Positions 23,896 to 35,670 of a stretch of DNA of 64,000 nucleotides are shown piece after piece; the first letter of the stretch is position 1, and each line of letters opens with the position of its first letter. Source of the stretch: Siphonodentalium dalli (Eukaryota; Mollusca; Scaphopoda; Gadilida; Siphonodentaliidae); contig CP136064.1 in the NCBI GenBank assembly GCA_032622095.1, forward strand, positions 195,887,948-195,951,947, given 5' to 3'. Below the pieces are notes generated by a model that was given only the letters and a program-made list of their open reading frames with translations, did no database searches and was not told where the DNA came from. A program made the translations under genes and the position numbers.

Positions 23896-24352
23896 ATGTG
23901 ACCCGCCATATCAAATCCAGTCGTAAGTCGGGATTTTTTTTACCCTGTGCCAATGCATTTTCTTATATATGCGAGTCGACCATAGGTCGCCTCGCATATA
24001 TAAGAGAATGCATTGGCCTAACAATTGTTTATCATTTTTTTTAAATAAATGTTTCTTACAATTTTTAGGACATAAAATAAAAAAACATACATTACCCTGC
24101 AGGGAGCCCCACATATATATAGAAGCATATAGAAGAGTGTCGTCTGCTCATGTTTGTCTGGAGCTCTGTATGGGTGAAATTATAAAACTGTTAAAGAATA
24201 CAAGAAAAAATTATTAAAATTGTAAAAAATTGTTAGGCCAATGCATTCTCTTATATATGCGAGGCGACCTGTGGTCGACTCGCATATATAAGAGAATGCA
24301 TTGGCACAGGGTAAAAAAAATCTTACGACTGGATTTGATATGTCGGGTCACA
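23896..24352. mobile_element. Foldback element carrying the palindrome in both TIRs
   Basis: ATGTGACCCGCCATATCAAA at 23896 is inverted at the right end, TTTGATATGTCGGGTCACAT ending 24352. The TIRs are about 140 bp. Each TIR contains its own copy of the palindrome (23949-24017 and 24237-24305), so the element is a palindrome pair inside an inverted repeat. ATA flanks both ends and may be the target duplication. The 170-base centre is unassigned, and part of it (TTCTTGTATTCTTTAACA) recurs in the 9067-9516 MITE. Confidence 0.8.
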
Positions 24353-24954
24353 TATATGGTCAGTAAACTATAGTAGGGTCATCATCGGAACCACAACCAC
24401 AATATTGTATTCCTTGTCCTAACTGCATTTACTTCCCACCGATGAGCTTTGTTCTTGCATTGTATTTTGAAACTTACACTCCAATTGTGTCGGCAAATTT
24501 TCAGGTATACATTAAGGCTTTTTTCACACACCTGGCTAATTTGCCTGGTAAACATTCCGGAAACTTATTGTAGATGGCTACATATTGCACATTTTGGGTG
24601 AAAATCTTCTGAACTACAGAGTGAAAATATGTACCTTCGATTGTCGTATATGAAATTCCATTCATGATGGTATGGTTGATATAATTGCCACATATTTCGT
24701 GGCTAATTACTGGCATATGATAGTTGTGTTGTGGAATTACAGATATCTCACTATATATAGCGGAGAATTGAACGGGAGCGAAAAAATATATATATATTTA
24801 ATTTCACATTGGTGATTCACACAGGTCTTTGCCCTAACTTTCCTGAAAATTGCCTGACAGGTTTACCATTGACGCATGAACGTATATCCTAAATATGTTG
24901 AGCCTGTTTGGTGCGACGGAATTATATTTAAAATTAAGATGTTTTACTTTGCAG

Positions 24955-25022
24955 TTTGATCGATATTATGTCGCCTCATATTATCCCATGCTCGAAGAAG
25001 AATGGTATTATCAGGAAAAACA
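24955..25022 (+). CDS. Tbx1/10: Tbx1/10 proposed coding exon 6
   Basis: The acceptor is CTTTGCAG at 24954 and the donor ACA|GTAAGT at 25022/25023, both strong. In phase 2 it reads C LIDIMSPHIIPCSKKNG then IIRKN and leaves in phase 1. That matches the entry phase needed for exon 7. The first codon becomes TG|T (Cys) in place of the usual Trp after the T-box. A basic SKKN...RKN stretch follows the DNA-binding domain. It is one 68-base exon supported by splice signals and phase, not by homology. Confidence 0.65.
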
Positions 25023-25786
25023 GTAAGTGAGCTTTGAATAAATTAGTATGACGCATAAATGGAAATAAGCCAGACTAGGAAGTTGACTTGTCGTCAACTA
25101 GATAGAATGCTTACTATATATACAGCGCGTGGTAGAATATCCAAAGTGCAGACTTATTTCAGAAAACAATGAGCTGAATTCATGGAAATTAACAAGGAAA
25201 TAGCTATATAAATATAATAATTTAATGTACATGTTTCGGTGTATTTTATTGAGGGGTATGTCCCTGTGACCATTGGAGCACAGTTAGTGTGAATGCAGCC
25301 GACAGCCACATCACTATAATAAACTCTTCAATACAACACAACCAAACTACATTTATTTCTTTAATCACAGCTCGACATCAGTGCCACAGGGGCAGGGAGG
25401 GGGCAACTACCGAGCATGCCCTCAACCATGCAACGGGAACATTGGGGAGCACACAGTGCCCTTTCAATCTCCATATAAATACCTCAGATGTCAGCTAAAA
25501 CAGCATTGGTATTATATAGCGTCCTATAAGGGGAATGTATATCAATTCCAGTAGCTTATATTAGCTTAGTCCTGGAAAGTCCTGTATTATCATCAAAATT
25601 CGGCTTTTCGGCGCTTATGCAAATACCACTCAATGAAACAAATTCCCTTTATAAATGTAAGATGTGCCCCATTGCCCTTTGTTATATACTTCTGGCACTC
25701 AACGTCGACGTGGCTTATATATATATACACAAAGTACTAATTGCCACACGACTTTAACGGATAATATGATGTACCCTATTTTCCAG
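25023..25786 (+). other. Tbx1/10 intron 6
   Basis: A 764-base intron with no recognised element. A further short exon could hide here. Confidence 0.6.
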
Positions 25787-26022
25787 ACAATGGTTCCAGT
25801 CCGCCTATGATGCCGCGGGAATATAGTCCAGTCAACGATATGGCAATGCAACAAACTACGGACCAAATGAGAGGTGCTGTGCAAATGTACGCTAATACAT
25901 ATAACACATACACTCCACTCACGCAAGACTTCCTGGCTTTTCAATCTAGGAGGTATAACCCGTATGGGACCCGAGCACTGGGATTCAACACTCGCCTTAG
26001 AGGAGCATTTGAGTCGAGGTAG
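25787..26022 (+). CDS. Tbx1/10: Tbx1/10 proposed terminal coding exon 7
   Basis: The acceptor is TATTTTCCAG at 25786. Entering in phase 1 gives N, then NGSSPPMMPREYSPVND, a Gln/Met-rich stretch, a Tyr/Asn/Thr-rich stretch (MYANTYNTYTPLTQDF), and a basic RRYNPYGTRALGFNTRLRG end before TAG at 26020-26022. Tyr-rich, low-complexity C-termini are usual for Tbx1/10 activation regions. The full model is 411 residues, close to vertebrate Tbx1. GAG|GTAGCC near the stop could serve as a donor, so a longer isoform is possible. Confidence 0.6.
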
Positions 26023-26131
26023 CCGTTGCCAAAAGTTACATTCGAGGAACGGGTATTCAGGACCAAGAATACTTCATAATATATTAGAAGGTAAGTTTCA
26101 ATCGGGTCTCTCAATATTCTATACATGGGTA

Positions 26132-26653
26132 CTCAAGTTCTAGATCATACCATGATTCTCCACTCTGGCTAACGCACGTAGAGCTCATATTCCACCAGTA
26201 CAAGACCTTGCAACTTTTTGAAGTTTTGTCAGGGAACCTTACAAATTCGAAAAAAAGCGGGGAGTATATTTCTTAGTTAGTATCTGTTCCTTAATAATGT
26301 ACTTCACTGTATAGGTGAAGGTCCCAACTTGAAATTTGACGATTTAAGTAAATCCACATGTGAGCGATTTTGCTCTGCGACGCTTACAATTGTGGAATTT
26401 AACCTGGGTAATTAATTCGATGTTTATTGCGATATCAGCTCACAAAAGTCAGAGAAAAACATGCAATTTTGAGTTGGGAACTATTATTAAGGAACCGATT
26501 AACAACTAAGAAATATATTGCTCGCTTTATTTTTTCGACTTTATAAGGTTCCCTGTCAAAACTTCAAAAAGTTCGAAGGTTTTGTACTGGTGGCATATGA
26601 TATCTACGGGCGTTAGCCAGAGTAGAGATGCATGGTATGATCTACTCAAGTTC
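26132..26653. mobile_element. Mutator-like MITE, copy 3, with perfect 9-bp target duplication
   Basis: CTCAAGTTC at 26132-26140 and 26645-26653 flank TAGATCATACCATG...CATGGTATGATCTA. The length is 504 bp and TIRs are about 190 bp. It starts about 120 bases after the T-box stop codon, so it may lie in the 3' UTR. This is the most intact copy. Confidence 0.85.
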
Positions 26654-27031
26654 ACGATCCATTAGTGGAAAGCCTTACAAGCCTATTTATAAAAGAAAGA
26701 AAAACAGTCATTAACAGGAGCATGCTTGCATCCACTATTACAAAAATGTCGCTTTTTTGTTAGCTTTTATCGTGCAGCTAAAATGAACCTCCGATGTGCC
26801 TGTATAACCATTCTTCTTGATAGCATCGACTCATAAACGTAGAATCCATATCCCAATAAAGTTTGCAACATGTTAGGACAAATAATTTTCCTGGTTCTTT
26901 CCTTATAAGGTAAAATTAAGAGCATTTGTCTCACTGCTTCGAACACGTTGAATGCCGCGCAAACTGTATATTCATATTCCTCAAGCCTCACATTGAGCCC
27001 AATTTATATCTTGCTTTTGTGACGCCTTTGT
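26654..27031. other. Intergenic, nothing recognised
   Basis: AT-rich sequence. Short ORFs on both strands overlap each other and resemble no family I know. Confidence 0.4.
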
Positions 27032-27450
27032 TATGTGTACCCATACCATGTATGGTACACATAATGTCGACGTCCGGATCAACCATCCGTCGTTCGTCCG
27101 TCCGTCTGGCCGTCTGTCCGTAGACACTTGCTATCCGATTCGATTACTTGAGTATTTTTTATCGGATCGTGTTCAAATTTCATGTGCATGTTTACGATGA
27201 CACACCCCTCACCTGTATATGTTTTGGTATCAATCGGTTTATTGGTTTAGAAATTATTAACAGTTTCCATCCATACATGGTCATGTTCTATCCGATGCCA
27301 TAACTTAAGTGTTTTTGTCCGATTGTGTTCATATTTTATATGCAGGTTTAGGATGGCATATGCCTCACCTGTATAGTTTTTGGTATCGATTGGTTTATTG
27401 GTTAAGAAATAATTATCCCTTTCACAGACTGCCATCCAAAGCAATAAGTA
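27032..27450 (+). mobile_element. CCGTCCG-rich element, copy 1
   Basis: It opens with a palindrome (27032-27063: TGTGTACCCATACCAT...ATGGTACACA), then GACGTCCGGAT, a (CCGT)n tract at 27090-27120, and two diverged copies of a block containing CACCTGTATA, TTTTTGGTATC and GGTTTATTGGTT. The 3' end is not defined. Confidence 0.6.
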
Positions 27451-28335
27451 AAATATGTTTCTTCTGATTTACCTCATATTTCTTACGGTACCTAGGTTTT
27501 CCTTAGCGCTCTCTTCATCTGTATGGATTTTGGTTTTAATTAATTAACCCTTATACTCTTGAACCAGGGTTATTAATGAACACTATTTCATAGTTCTATA
27601 CATTAATTACGTGTGATGTCCTGTATGAAGATTGTATTGTAATAGTTGCATTTAATATAATGCTATCAATAAATTACCATGTGAATATCCAATATGCAAA
27701 GTTGAGACTATATTTGTTTTACATATACCTGTAAGCCCAAATCCATTTTAAAAGCCATATGATGGAGTGGTGGATAACTCTATTATAAATATAATGATAA
27801 CATTCCCTCTTGGCCAGTGCTAGTTGGAGACAGACAAATAACACTGGGGATAATTGTTGATCAACAAGCCAATAATGGAGCTGTACAACGAGAAGCTAAC
27901 CTCAGTGTCAGCATCTGGGTTATGTGCAGTGTTTGTTTATTTTTATAAAGTCTCACATTCCGATAATCTGATCTCACACCTCACTACTGCACATAGGTAT
28001 TTTGTGTCTGCTGTCTATAGACTTGTATCTCTCCAGTGATAACCTATCAAAGCAATATTCAAGTGACATACCTGGTACAGTCCCCTAATTTTATAGAGTT
28101 AAAATGATTAGCCCTGGTCATCAATTGTACTGGCTATATTATATTGTTCATTTATTCATTATAGTATATCTCCAGGTTTCTCCTCCTTCACTTGCATGGA
28201 TTTTTGTTGTTAAAAATTAACCCTTCAACATTCCTGATATTTTAACAGAAATACTTGTTTTCTGATATATCTCATTTTATGTTGGATTATTTTGACACAC
28301 TCTTTGCCCCTATTGAATGATTCATTTATTTTGAT
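27451..28335. other. Intergenic, nothing recognised
   Basis: AT-rich sequence without a convincing exon or repeat. Confidence 0.4.
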
Positions 28336-28338
28336 TTT

Positions 28339-29440
28339 TATGTGTACCCATACCATAGTATGGTACACATAGCTTCGACGTCTCGATTGACCACTCGTCG
28401 TTCGTCATCTGTCTGTCAATCTGTCCATAGACACATTATGCATGGTGCGATAACGCAAACATGTTTTATTCGATCTGAACCAAATTTTGTATATGTGTTT
28501 CTCAGCCCAAGTTTGAGTTCGATTGTGGGTTTGATCAGAGTTTTTTTTACGGAGTTATGGCCCTTCTTCGACATAGAATTCACGCATGCCGCAATAACTC
28601 AAAAAAAATTATCTGATTGAAACCAAATTTCGAATGTGAGTTTCTCAGCCTAAAATACAGATAGAATTAATAATTATACCCCCACTTTCGAAGAAAATGG
28701 GGGGTATACTGGATTGACTGCGTCCGTCCGTCCGCCCGTCCGTCCGTCCGACCGTCCGTCCGTCACGCTTTCTCCGTCCGTTTGTCCGTCCGTCCGTCCG
28801 TCCGACCTCATAACTCGAACAACTATGAACCGATTTCAATAATTTTTTGTATGCAATCTCCGTAGGACGGTCTCTCCGCATGATGCTAATTGCGGTTCGG
28901 TCCGACTTTTTTTTTCAAGTCACGTCTCTTTTTCGACTTATTTTAACTTAGAAAATTCTTTCCGACTTAATAACTTTAACAAATATGAACCGATTTCAAT
29001 AATTTTTGGTATACATGCTTCTCACAATAGCTTCTCTACATGATGCGGCTAGGGATTGGCTCAGACTGTTTTTCGTAATATTACACCTCATTTTCGACTT
29101 ATTTTGACTTAGAAAATTCTGTCTGACTTAATAACTTTAACAAATATGAACCGATTTGAATATTTTTTTCTGTACAAGCTTCTTGTGACACCATATCGAT
29201 ATTATTAGTCCGAATTTTTCTTTAAAGTTAAAAAACTTTTTGGTTGAGTTTACGGATAATGCGGGTTGAATTTGCCACGGTGGGGGTATGCTAGCACCTC
29301 TTGGTTTTGGGTTTGATTTGATTTTTTTTAACATAATTATGGCCCTTTTTGATAGGATTTTAGCGTCCAAGCTGAAAATAGCTAATCACTATCGCCAAGG
29401 TATAGGTTAAACATCTGCCGATCGTGATCGGCCTCTCGTT
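28339..29440 (+). mobile_element. CCGTCCG-rich element, copy 2, interrupted
   Basis: The 5' palindrome lies at 28339-28371. A repeat unit with TCTCAGCC(C/T)AA and GAGTTATGGCCCTT follows, and the 3' end is CCGATCGTGATCGG plus CCTCTCGTT at 29440. The unit is split by another element at about 28673-29304. The GCCGATC/GATCGGC hairpin just before the end recalls Helitron ends, but CTRRT is absent. Confidence 0.55.
28673..29304 (+). mobile_element. Nested CCCCCAC...GTGGGGG element
   Basis: It starts TATACCCCCACTTTCGAAG, has a long (CCGT)n tract (28725-28805), three diverged repeats of a block holding ATGAACCGATTTCAATAATT, and ends GGTGGGGGTATGCTAGCACC. It breaks the repeat unit of the surrounding element, which resumes with GGGTTTGATTTGA. 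No long ORF. Confidence 0.6.
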
Positions 29441-29442
29441 TT

Positions 29443-30940
29443 TATGTGTACCCATACCATAGTATGGTACACATAGTGTCAACGTCCGGATTGACCACTC
29501 GTCGTTCGTCCGGCCGTCCGTCCGTCCGTCCGTCTGTCCGTCCGTCTGTCCGTCCGTAGACACTTTACGTGTAATGCGATAACTCAAACATTTTTTACCT
29601 GATCAAAACCAAAATTTGTATATGGGGTTTTCAGCCCAAAATACAGATCGAGTTCGAATATGGGTTTGATCCGACTTTTTTTTACAGAGTTGTGGCCCTT
29701 TTTTTACTTAGAATTCACACATTCTGCCATAACTCAAACATTTTTTATCTGATCGGAACCAAATTTGGTATGTGAGTTTCTTGGCCCAAAATACAGATCG
29801 AGTTCGAATATGGGTTTGATCCGACTTTTTTTTACGGAGTTATGGCCCTTTTTCGACTTAGAATTCATGAATTCTGCCATAACTCAAATTTTTTTTATCT
29901 GATTGGAACCAAATTTGGTATGTGAGTTTCTCGGCCCAAAATACAGATTGAGTTCGAATATGGGTTTGATCCGAGTTTTTTTTACGGAGTTATGGCCCTT
30001 TTTTGAATTAGAATTCATTAATTCTGCCATAACTCTAACATTTTTTATCTGATTGGAACCAAATTTGGTGTATGAGTTTCTCAGACCAACATACAGATTG
30101 AGTTCTAATATGGGTTTGATCGGATTTTTAATGGAGTTATGGTCCTTTGACATATAATTCACACATACATGTACTTCGATAAATCAACCATTTTTCATCT
30201 GATAGGAACCAAATTTGGTATGTGAGTTTCTCAACTCAAAATACAGAACGAGTTTGAATATGGGTTAGATCCAATTTGTTATACCAGAGATATGGCCCTT
30301 TTTAAACTAAGAATTATCCAGATTATAACCCAAGTAACTTACAATTAATGAATACCTGCTTCTCTGTGAGCAAGATAAAAGACAATATAGTTTATTGCTT
30401 TGAGAGTTATTTATAGCCCTCATATGTTAGCTCTGTATAAGACACAGATAAGTGAATTATTGGATAAATTGATTTAGCTATCTTTTTAACCACAACTTAG
30501 CCATGTGAATTTATTTAACTAGACCAATGGAGCTCTCTAAGTCCTTGGATGATGGGACTACATTGGATCAAACAGGGCAGAGATAGGTGATTTAACCCCT
30601 TTTACCCATTCCATGTCTTTTAACCTTTTCCATTAAATAAATAATTATATTATTTTGATATCTCACATGGCAATTTGCAACAACATGAATAGAACTGCTG
30701 TCACTATGGTAGTGGTGACAGGCTTGAGAGTTTAGATGTTATATTAACCCTTCTATATTGACTCATACATTCCAATAATTTGTGTTATTACTGGTTATTA
30801 TGTACATTTGTCATATACTACTTTAGATCATAACAGTATACTCTATAATTCAACATTAAACGATTATGATTCTGATCATAACAATTTATTATCGCCAAGG
30901 GATGGGTTAAACATCTGCCGATCGTGATCGGCCTCTCGTT
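29443..30940 (+). mobile_element. CCGTCCG-rich element, copy 3, with internal tandem repeat
   Basis: The 5' palindrome lies at 29443-29475, then a (CCGT)n tract. About five copies of a ~142-bp unit (29570-30310) follow, each with TTTTTTATCTGATCGGAACC, GAATATGGGTTTGATCC and GAGTTATGGCCCTT. The 3' end is the same 50 bases as copy 2, exactly 1500 bases downstream of that copy's end. Non-coding. Confidence 0.6.
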
Positions 30941-31065
30941 AAAAGTAAGCAAGTAAGGCTTCATTCTCAGCCATTATTTACGAGACATGAGAACACGTAT
31001 ATACATTATATACAAATGCTCTGGGGATCAAAACACACCAAACATTACATGACTTTACATGTCCC
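30941..31065 (-). mobile_element. LINE/SINE-like 3' end, minus strand, copy 1
   Basis: On the plus strand it reads AAGTAAGCAAGTAAGGCTT, then CATTCTCAGCC, ACATGAGAACACG and TATACATTATATACA. The same order occurs at 40176-40320. Read in reverse it is a unique segment followed by a TACTTACT tail, typical of a retroposon 3' end. Confidence 0.5.
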
Positions 31066-31167
31066 AGGACGACTTACTGAAGTAAGAGGAATTTAGTAAT
31101 CACATGTCCGGAATGCTAAAGTCAGCATTACTAAATATATTTTGAGGCTTCAAATCACCAAGTGCCT

Positions 31168-31374
31168 TTAACCCGTTCTATACAAGCTGGATTTTGCCCA
31201 TTTAGCTATGTAAGTATACATTGAGCAGACTACATGCAGATACCACACGTAAAGAAGAAGGTCTATTGTAGGGAACTGTTCAGATAATAAGTTCAGCAAA
31301 CGACCTGAACTTATCATTTGAACATATCCTAAGGGAACCACTCAGTAATAAGTATTTAGTGCAGAAAGGGTTAA
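31168..31374. mobile_element. TTAA-type MITE of the GTTCAGATAATAAGTTCAAC family, copy 3
   Basis: TTAA at 31168-31171 and 31371-31374. Ends CCCGTTCTATAC and GTGCAGAAAGGG. It has the inverted pair TTCAGATAATAAGTTCAGC and GAACTTATCATTTGAACA. Confidence 0.7.
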
Positions 31375-31818
31375 AGGGACATTGCGAGCCTTTCCACGTG
31401 TATAATGTTAGACACCAAACGGCAATTAGTGCCTTTAAATCAAGATATTTTAATCTAATATTCATCTAGTCTAGAATTCAGTAAGAAAATTGTTTAAGAA
31501 ATTGTTTCCCATGCAAATTCATTATTGTCTTCGTGATAAGCGAATGAGAATGACAAGGAATGCTCTTTATTGTTCTATACTAATGAAAAATCGGGACCGA
31601 CTTTTCTAAATTCCATGACATGGATAAGTATTTTTCTTATCTGTGGCATATGATGTCAGCATAATAGTATACTGACACCATACAGATACCACAGAAAAGA
31701 ATTATCCAAGTGATGGAATCAAATCATAGAATTTAGAAGTCTTTGTATTGGTTCCCGGAACCTGGTCAGGACGCATAACAAAGGCAAGCATAATTCCAGA
31801 CTTCTAATCACCACGGGG

Positions 31819-32182
31819 TTAACTCTTTCTTTACTATATATTCATTGACACGGAGTTCCATTGTGCAATGTTCAGATAATAAGTTCACCTTAAGCAGTTT
31901 GATGAATTTATTATCTAAACATTTCCCATGCACCCATGAATGGGAATCCTTCTGCACTTATATTATCTGTGTTCGGATGTCTGTCGTCTGCTAATATCTC
32001 TTGAACACAGCCCCTCCAAATAAATAATAGACCATTCCATTGAATATTTATAAACTTATGTGAGAATCCATTCAGTGAAGAAGGGGCGAAGGAGAAGATC
32101 TCTCGATATTTTCGAGTCAATTTCGACCATACCGGGCGGCGCCCTATCACTACTCTCTCCCATTCAGCAAGGAAAGTGTTAA
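31819..32182. mobile_element. TTAA-type MITE of the GTTCAGATAATAAGTTCAAC family, copy 4
   Basis: TTAA at 31819-31822 and 32179-32182. Ends CTCTTTCTTTAC and AAGGAAAGTG. It holds TGTTCAGATAATAAGTTC inverted at ATTATCTAAACATT, plus AATAATAGACCATTCCATTG, which is the reverse of the left part of copies 1 and 2. Confidence 0.65.
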
Positions 32183-32745
32183 CTCTTCACTGACACAGAG
32201 GATCAGAGCAGCAGTATGTGGGGTCCAAATTGATCGATGACGCAAAAAAAACACATTTTACATGCTTGTTGTCACAAAACGCTAGAATTGTTTCCGACAA
32301 AGAATACTCTATTTTGATTTTCACGGATCACACAAAGCTTCGAAAAACTCAAAGCCTTCTTTATTCTCTCTTTCAGATACGGAAATGCACCATAACACAA
32401 AGATATACGATTACCACAGATACATCACACGTGTGATTTGATAAGCATTCTACATTGTAATGTTCGCTCATAAGTAAACCTCGGGACCGACTGTGATCTA
32501 ACAGAACAAGATGCGGCAGCTGGAGTTGTCAAGGGTGATATGATGATGGTTTCTTATTCGCAACATCTTATCCACCAGTCTTGATTCTCTCTCTAGTTCG
32601 GGCAGTGCATTAAAGATACCCTGTCCAATTTGACGCCATAAAACCACCATATGTACGTTTTCTTTACAAGAAAATAATTAATTGGGACCCATGATCCCAT
32701 AAACCTTTTCATAACGGGAGCTGCGCGGGTGCAGCATTAATGATC
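32183..32745. other. Intergenic, nothing recognised
   Basis: A 72-codon frame at 32218-32436 resembles no family I know and lacks splice or start context worth trusting. Confidence 0.35.
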
Positions 32746-32749
32746 CTGT

Positions 32750-32915
32750 GCCAATGCAGTATCTTATATATGCAAGTTTCCCATAGGGAACCTCGCATAT
32801 GTAAGAGAATACACTGGCTTACAAGATCAAGGTAAATATTGTTAGGCCAATGAATTCTGTTATATATGCGAGGCTCCTTATGTGAGACTCACATAATATA
32901 AGAGAATGTATTGGC
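32750..32915. mobile_element. Tandem pair of decayed palindrome-core elements
   Basis: Two diverged copies of the palindrome (about 32750-32817 and 32846-32915) lie side by side, separated by CTTACAAGATCAAGGTAAAT, the sequence that also precedes the copy at 22664. Arms carry several mismatches, so these are older. Confidence 0.65.
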
Positions 32916-33419
32916 ACAGGGTTTTCGCAAAATTTAATACAATGCCACCACTCTCACCTTATAAGACACGTCATCAATTGAGATTATACACAGCTCCACC
33001 CATATAAATTGCGGTCCAGAAAAGACGGATTCTTCATCTCAGGTCTAACCTCCCTAAACCGGGTTTAGCGGGTTATAAAACGAAAAAAAAATGATCGAAA
33101 TTGACAAAAACAATTCCCCACACATTTGCATGCGAGTGTGGGAGCTTCTCGTGTAGACATTTCCAATCAAATTATGCCCGCTGTCGTAATTTTCGATAGA
33201 ACGCGGTGGTCGGCATTATTCAAGTGCAATTATTTAGCTCGACGTTATTGAGACACCACTACTGAGCATGGGTCTGGCTGGACCAGGTTTAAACCAGAGA
33301 TGACGAATGCGTAACTTAGAACTGCGGTCTCTGGTTTAAATCATGGAGTTAGCTGCATGTTAAACGACGGTTTAAACCAAGAGGTTAAACACATATAACC
33401 AATAAATGACGAATCCGTC

Positions 33420-33955
33420 CTCTCCGAGTGGTTGTGTTTGTATCAAAACACAATTTCTTAGATGTGAGTTGAAGAGTCCAAATTGCTAATTTTAAGCGGA
33501 AGCTTCAGTGGAAAATATATAGATATTTAGACAATTTTACATTGCTAACATATTTACACTGGACGAAGATGCCTTGTCTGTTCTGGTGATCAACTCAATT
33601 GGGTCCTTTATAAATTAGCAATACCTTTCTCTTCGAAATGCACCATGGTCCAACTTGGTAGACAATTCATGATCTGCATGTTGATTTCCATAGCTGGTCA
33701 GCCGAGTGGTTGTGTTTGTATCAACACACAATCTCTCAGATGTGAATTGAAGAGGCCAAATTGTTCATTTTAAGCGGAAGCTTCAGTGCAAAATATTTTA
33801 CAATACGAATATGACATTTACACTGGATGAAGTTGCCTTGTGTGTTCTGATGATCAACTCAATTGTGTCCTGTATAAATTAGCAATATCTTACTCTTCGA
33901 AATGCACCATGGTCCAACTTGGTAGACAATTGGTTCACTGCATGTTGATTCCGAT
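33420..33955. repeat. Tandem duplication of a ~270-bp segment
   Basis: GCCGAGTGGTTGTGTTTGTA through CACCATGGTCCAACTTGGTA occurs at about 33423-33665 and again at about 33707-33930. No coding content. Confidence 0.85.
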
Positions 33956-34419
33956 AACTAGTCACGTGATGTGGTTAATGATTTCTTATATCTCTGTTTA
34001 CTCTGTTTTTATTTCTTCACCTCATGTTATCGTTATCATGTACTCACATCATCACTCACACTTCTATATTTATACACAGATCGTTATCATATTCGTTATA
34101 TTAAATGTTGACATTTTCTCAACCGATATTTTCCTCTCTTCCCATATAGCCACATGCAGGGATTACCAAGTGGTCTATTTGTGAATATGTTTAATGTATG
34201 TAGCTCCCCAATCCACAGTATGAATTTCAAACACGAATTTGAACTGAATATAGAGAAACCATTTGGCTGCAGAGTGTTAGTGTCCATATAAAATAGAAGC
34301 AAGTTTTGCATAAACCTGTAAAGACCTGTATTTTCAAATGAATAATCCATATAGCATATACTATTTGAAAACAATCAAATAGTATATATGTAGTATCCAA
34401 AACAAATATATGAATCCAT

Positions 34420-35205
34420 ATACGACGGGCTCCCTGAATCAAAGTATTGTCCCAAACCTTCGATAGGGTGTACCAATCCAACCGACGAGTTTCACAAACC
34501 ACACATGTAGACTGAGATAGGTATTGCCATAAGCCATACGCAACTGGTCTCACAATCGATCTAATGGGTATCTCAATCCATCTGATTAGTGTCCCAATCA
34601 ACGAATCTTCCGTACCACACCGGTAGTGCCCCAGACTATACAACCGGTGTCGAAACCACACGAGATGTATCCCAAACCATCTAACATGTGTCCCTAACCA
34701 TCAAAAGGGTCTCCAACGCCGTACACCGAGCATGCGCCCAAGGGGTGTGTCAAACTAGATGAGTGATCCCAACCACGCAATGGGTGTACCAAACCATCCA
34801 TCGGGTGTCCGAAACCACACAAAGAGTGTAAGACCGGCATCGGAAATGTACCTCATGTCACACAACTAGTATCGCAAGTCATCCGGGGACTGTCATGTGT
34901 CATACAGCATGTAATTGTCGTCTCATTTCAATCAACTATAGTGTCCCAAACGAACCGGTCAGTGACCAAATCGGCCATTCAGTGTCCCAAGGCACCAAAC
35001 CAGTGCATGTCTCACATCCATAGCGAGTGTCCCAAACCATCAAATTGGTGTGCCAAAACTACCCAATTGCATGGTATCTCAATCCAGCCAACTGGGGTCA
35101 CAAACCATCTACAAACTGTCATCTAACAAAACCTTCAGTCGAGCATTTCAGACGATCAAATGAGTTTACCAAACCATGGTACATTCACTGGGTGTATTTT
35201 GGATC
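34420..35205 (+). repeat. Decayed minisatellite, forward half
   Basis: A 25-30-bp unit built on GTGTCCCAAACCATC(N)5-8GG is repeated roughly 25 times with heavy divergence. Clear units start near 34675, 34795, 34942, 34981, 35027 and 35094. It continues in the opposite orientation after about 35205. Confidence 0.7.
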
Positions 35206-35670
35206 TGATGGATGGTACACTAATTTGGGACATTAGTTTCACGTTTTAGACACTCCTGGTGGTTTGAGAAAATCGTCACACGTCGTTGTATGGTTTTGGG
35301 ACACTGCGAGCATGATTTGGAACACTCGAAGGATGGCATATATGGTAATCATTGGATGGTTTGGAACACTATAAAATTGGGCTTGTTTGGACACCATTTG
35401 TATTGGTTGTGACACTATTTGGGTGGAGTGTGTTACTTATTATGGTTTTGGGACACTAGATGGTTGATTTTGCGACGCCCGTTTTATGGCCTGTGACACT
35501 CACATGTTAATTTAGTATACTATTAATGAGGTGGTTTGAAACACCCGTTGCGTGGTTTTACGCTCCTCAGATTGTTTGGGACACTCGTTGAGCCATTTTG
35601 GACACTCATCTGATGTCTTTTGATACTAGTTTGGTTTATTTGGACACTCGTCTGATGGCATATATAGGAC
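35206..35670 (-). repeat. Decayed minisatellite, reverse half
   Basis: The same unit in reverse complement (GGTTTGGGACACT and similar) recurs near 35297, 35348, 35440, 35570 and 35598. Together with the forward half it makes a 1.2-kb inverted array with its axis near 35205. Confidence 0.7.

Larger units (their letters stand above)
22894..24954 (+). other. Tbx1/10 intron 5
   Basis: A 2.1-kb intron holding two TTAA MITEs and a 457-bp foldback element. No exon-like sequence with consistent phase is seen between the elements, though a short missed exon cannot be excluded. Confidence 0.8.

Noticed and set aside
28645-29587. Minus-strand frames rich in DGRTDGR
   Set aside because: Translation of the CCGTCCG tracts.
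33423-33435. GCCGAGTGGTTG, resembling a tRNA A box
   Set aside because: No B box, cloverleaf or acceptor stem can be drawn; it is part of a 270-bp tandem repeat.
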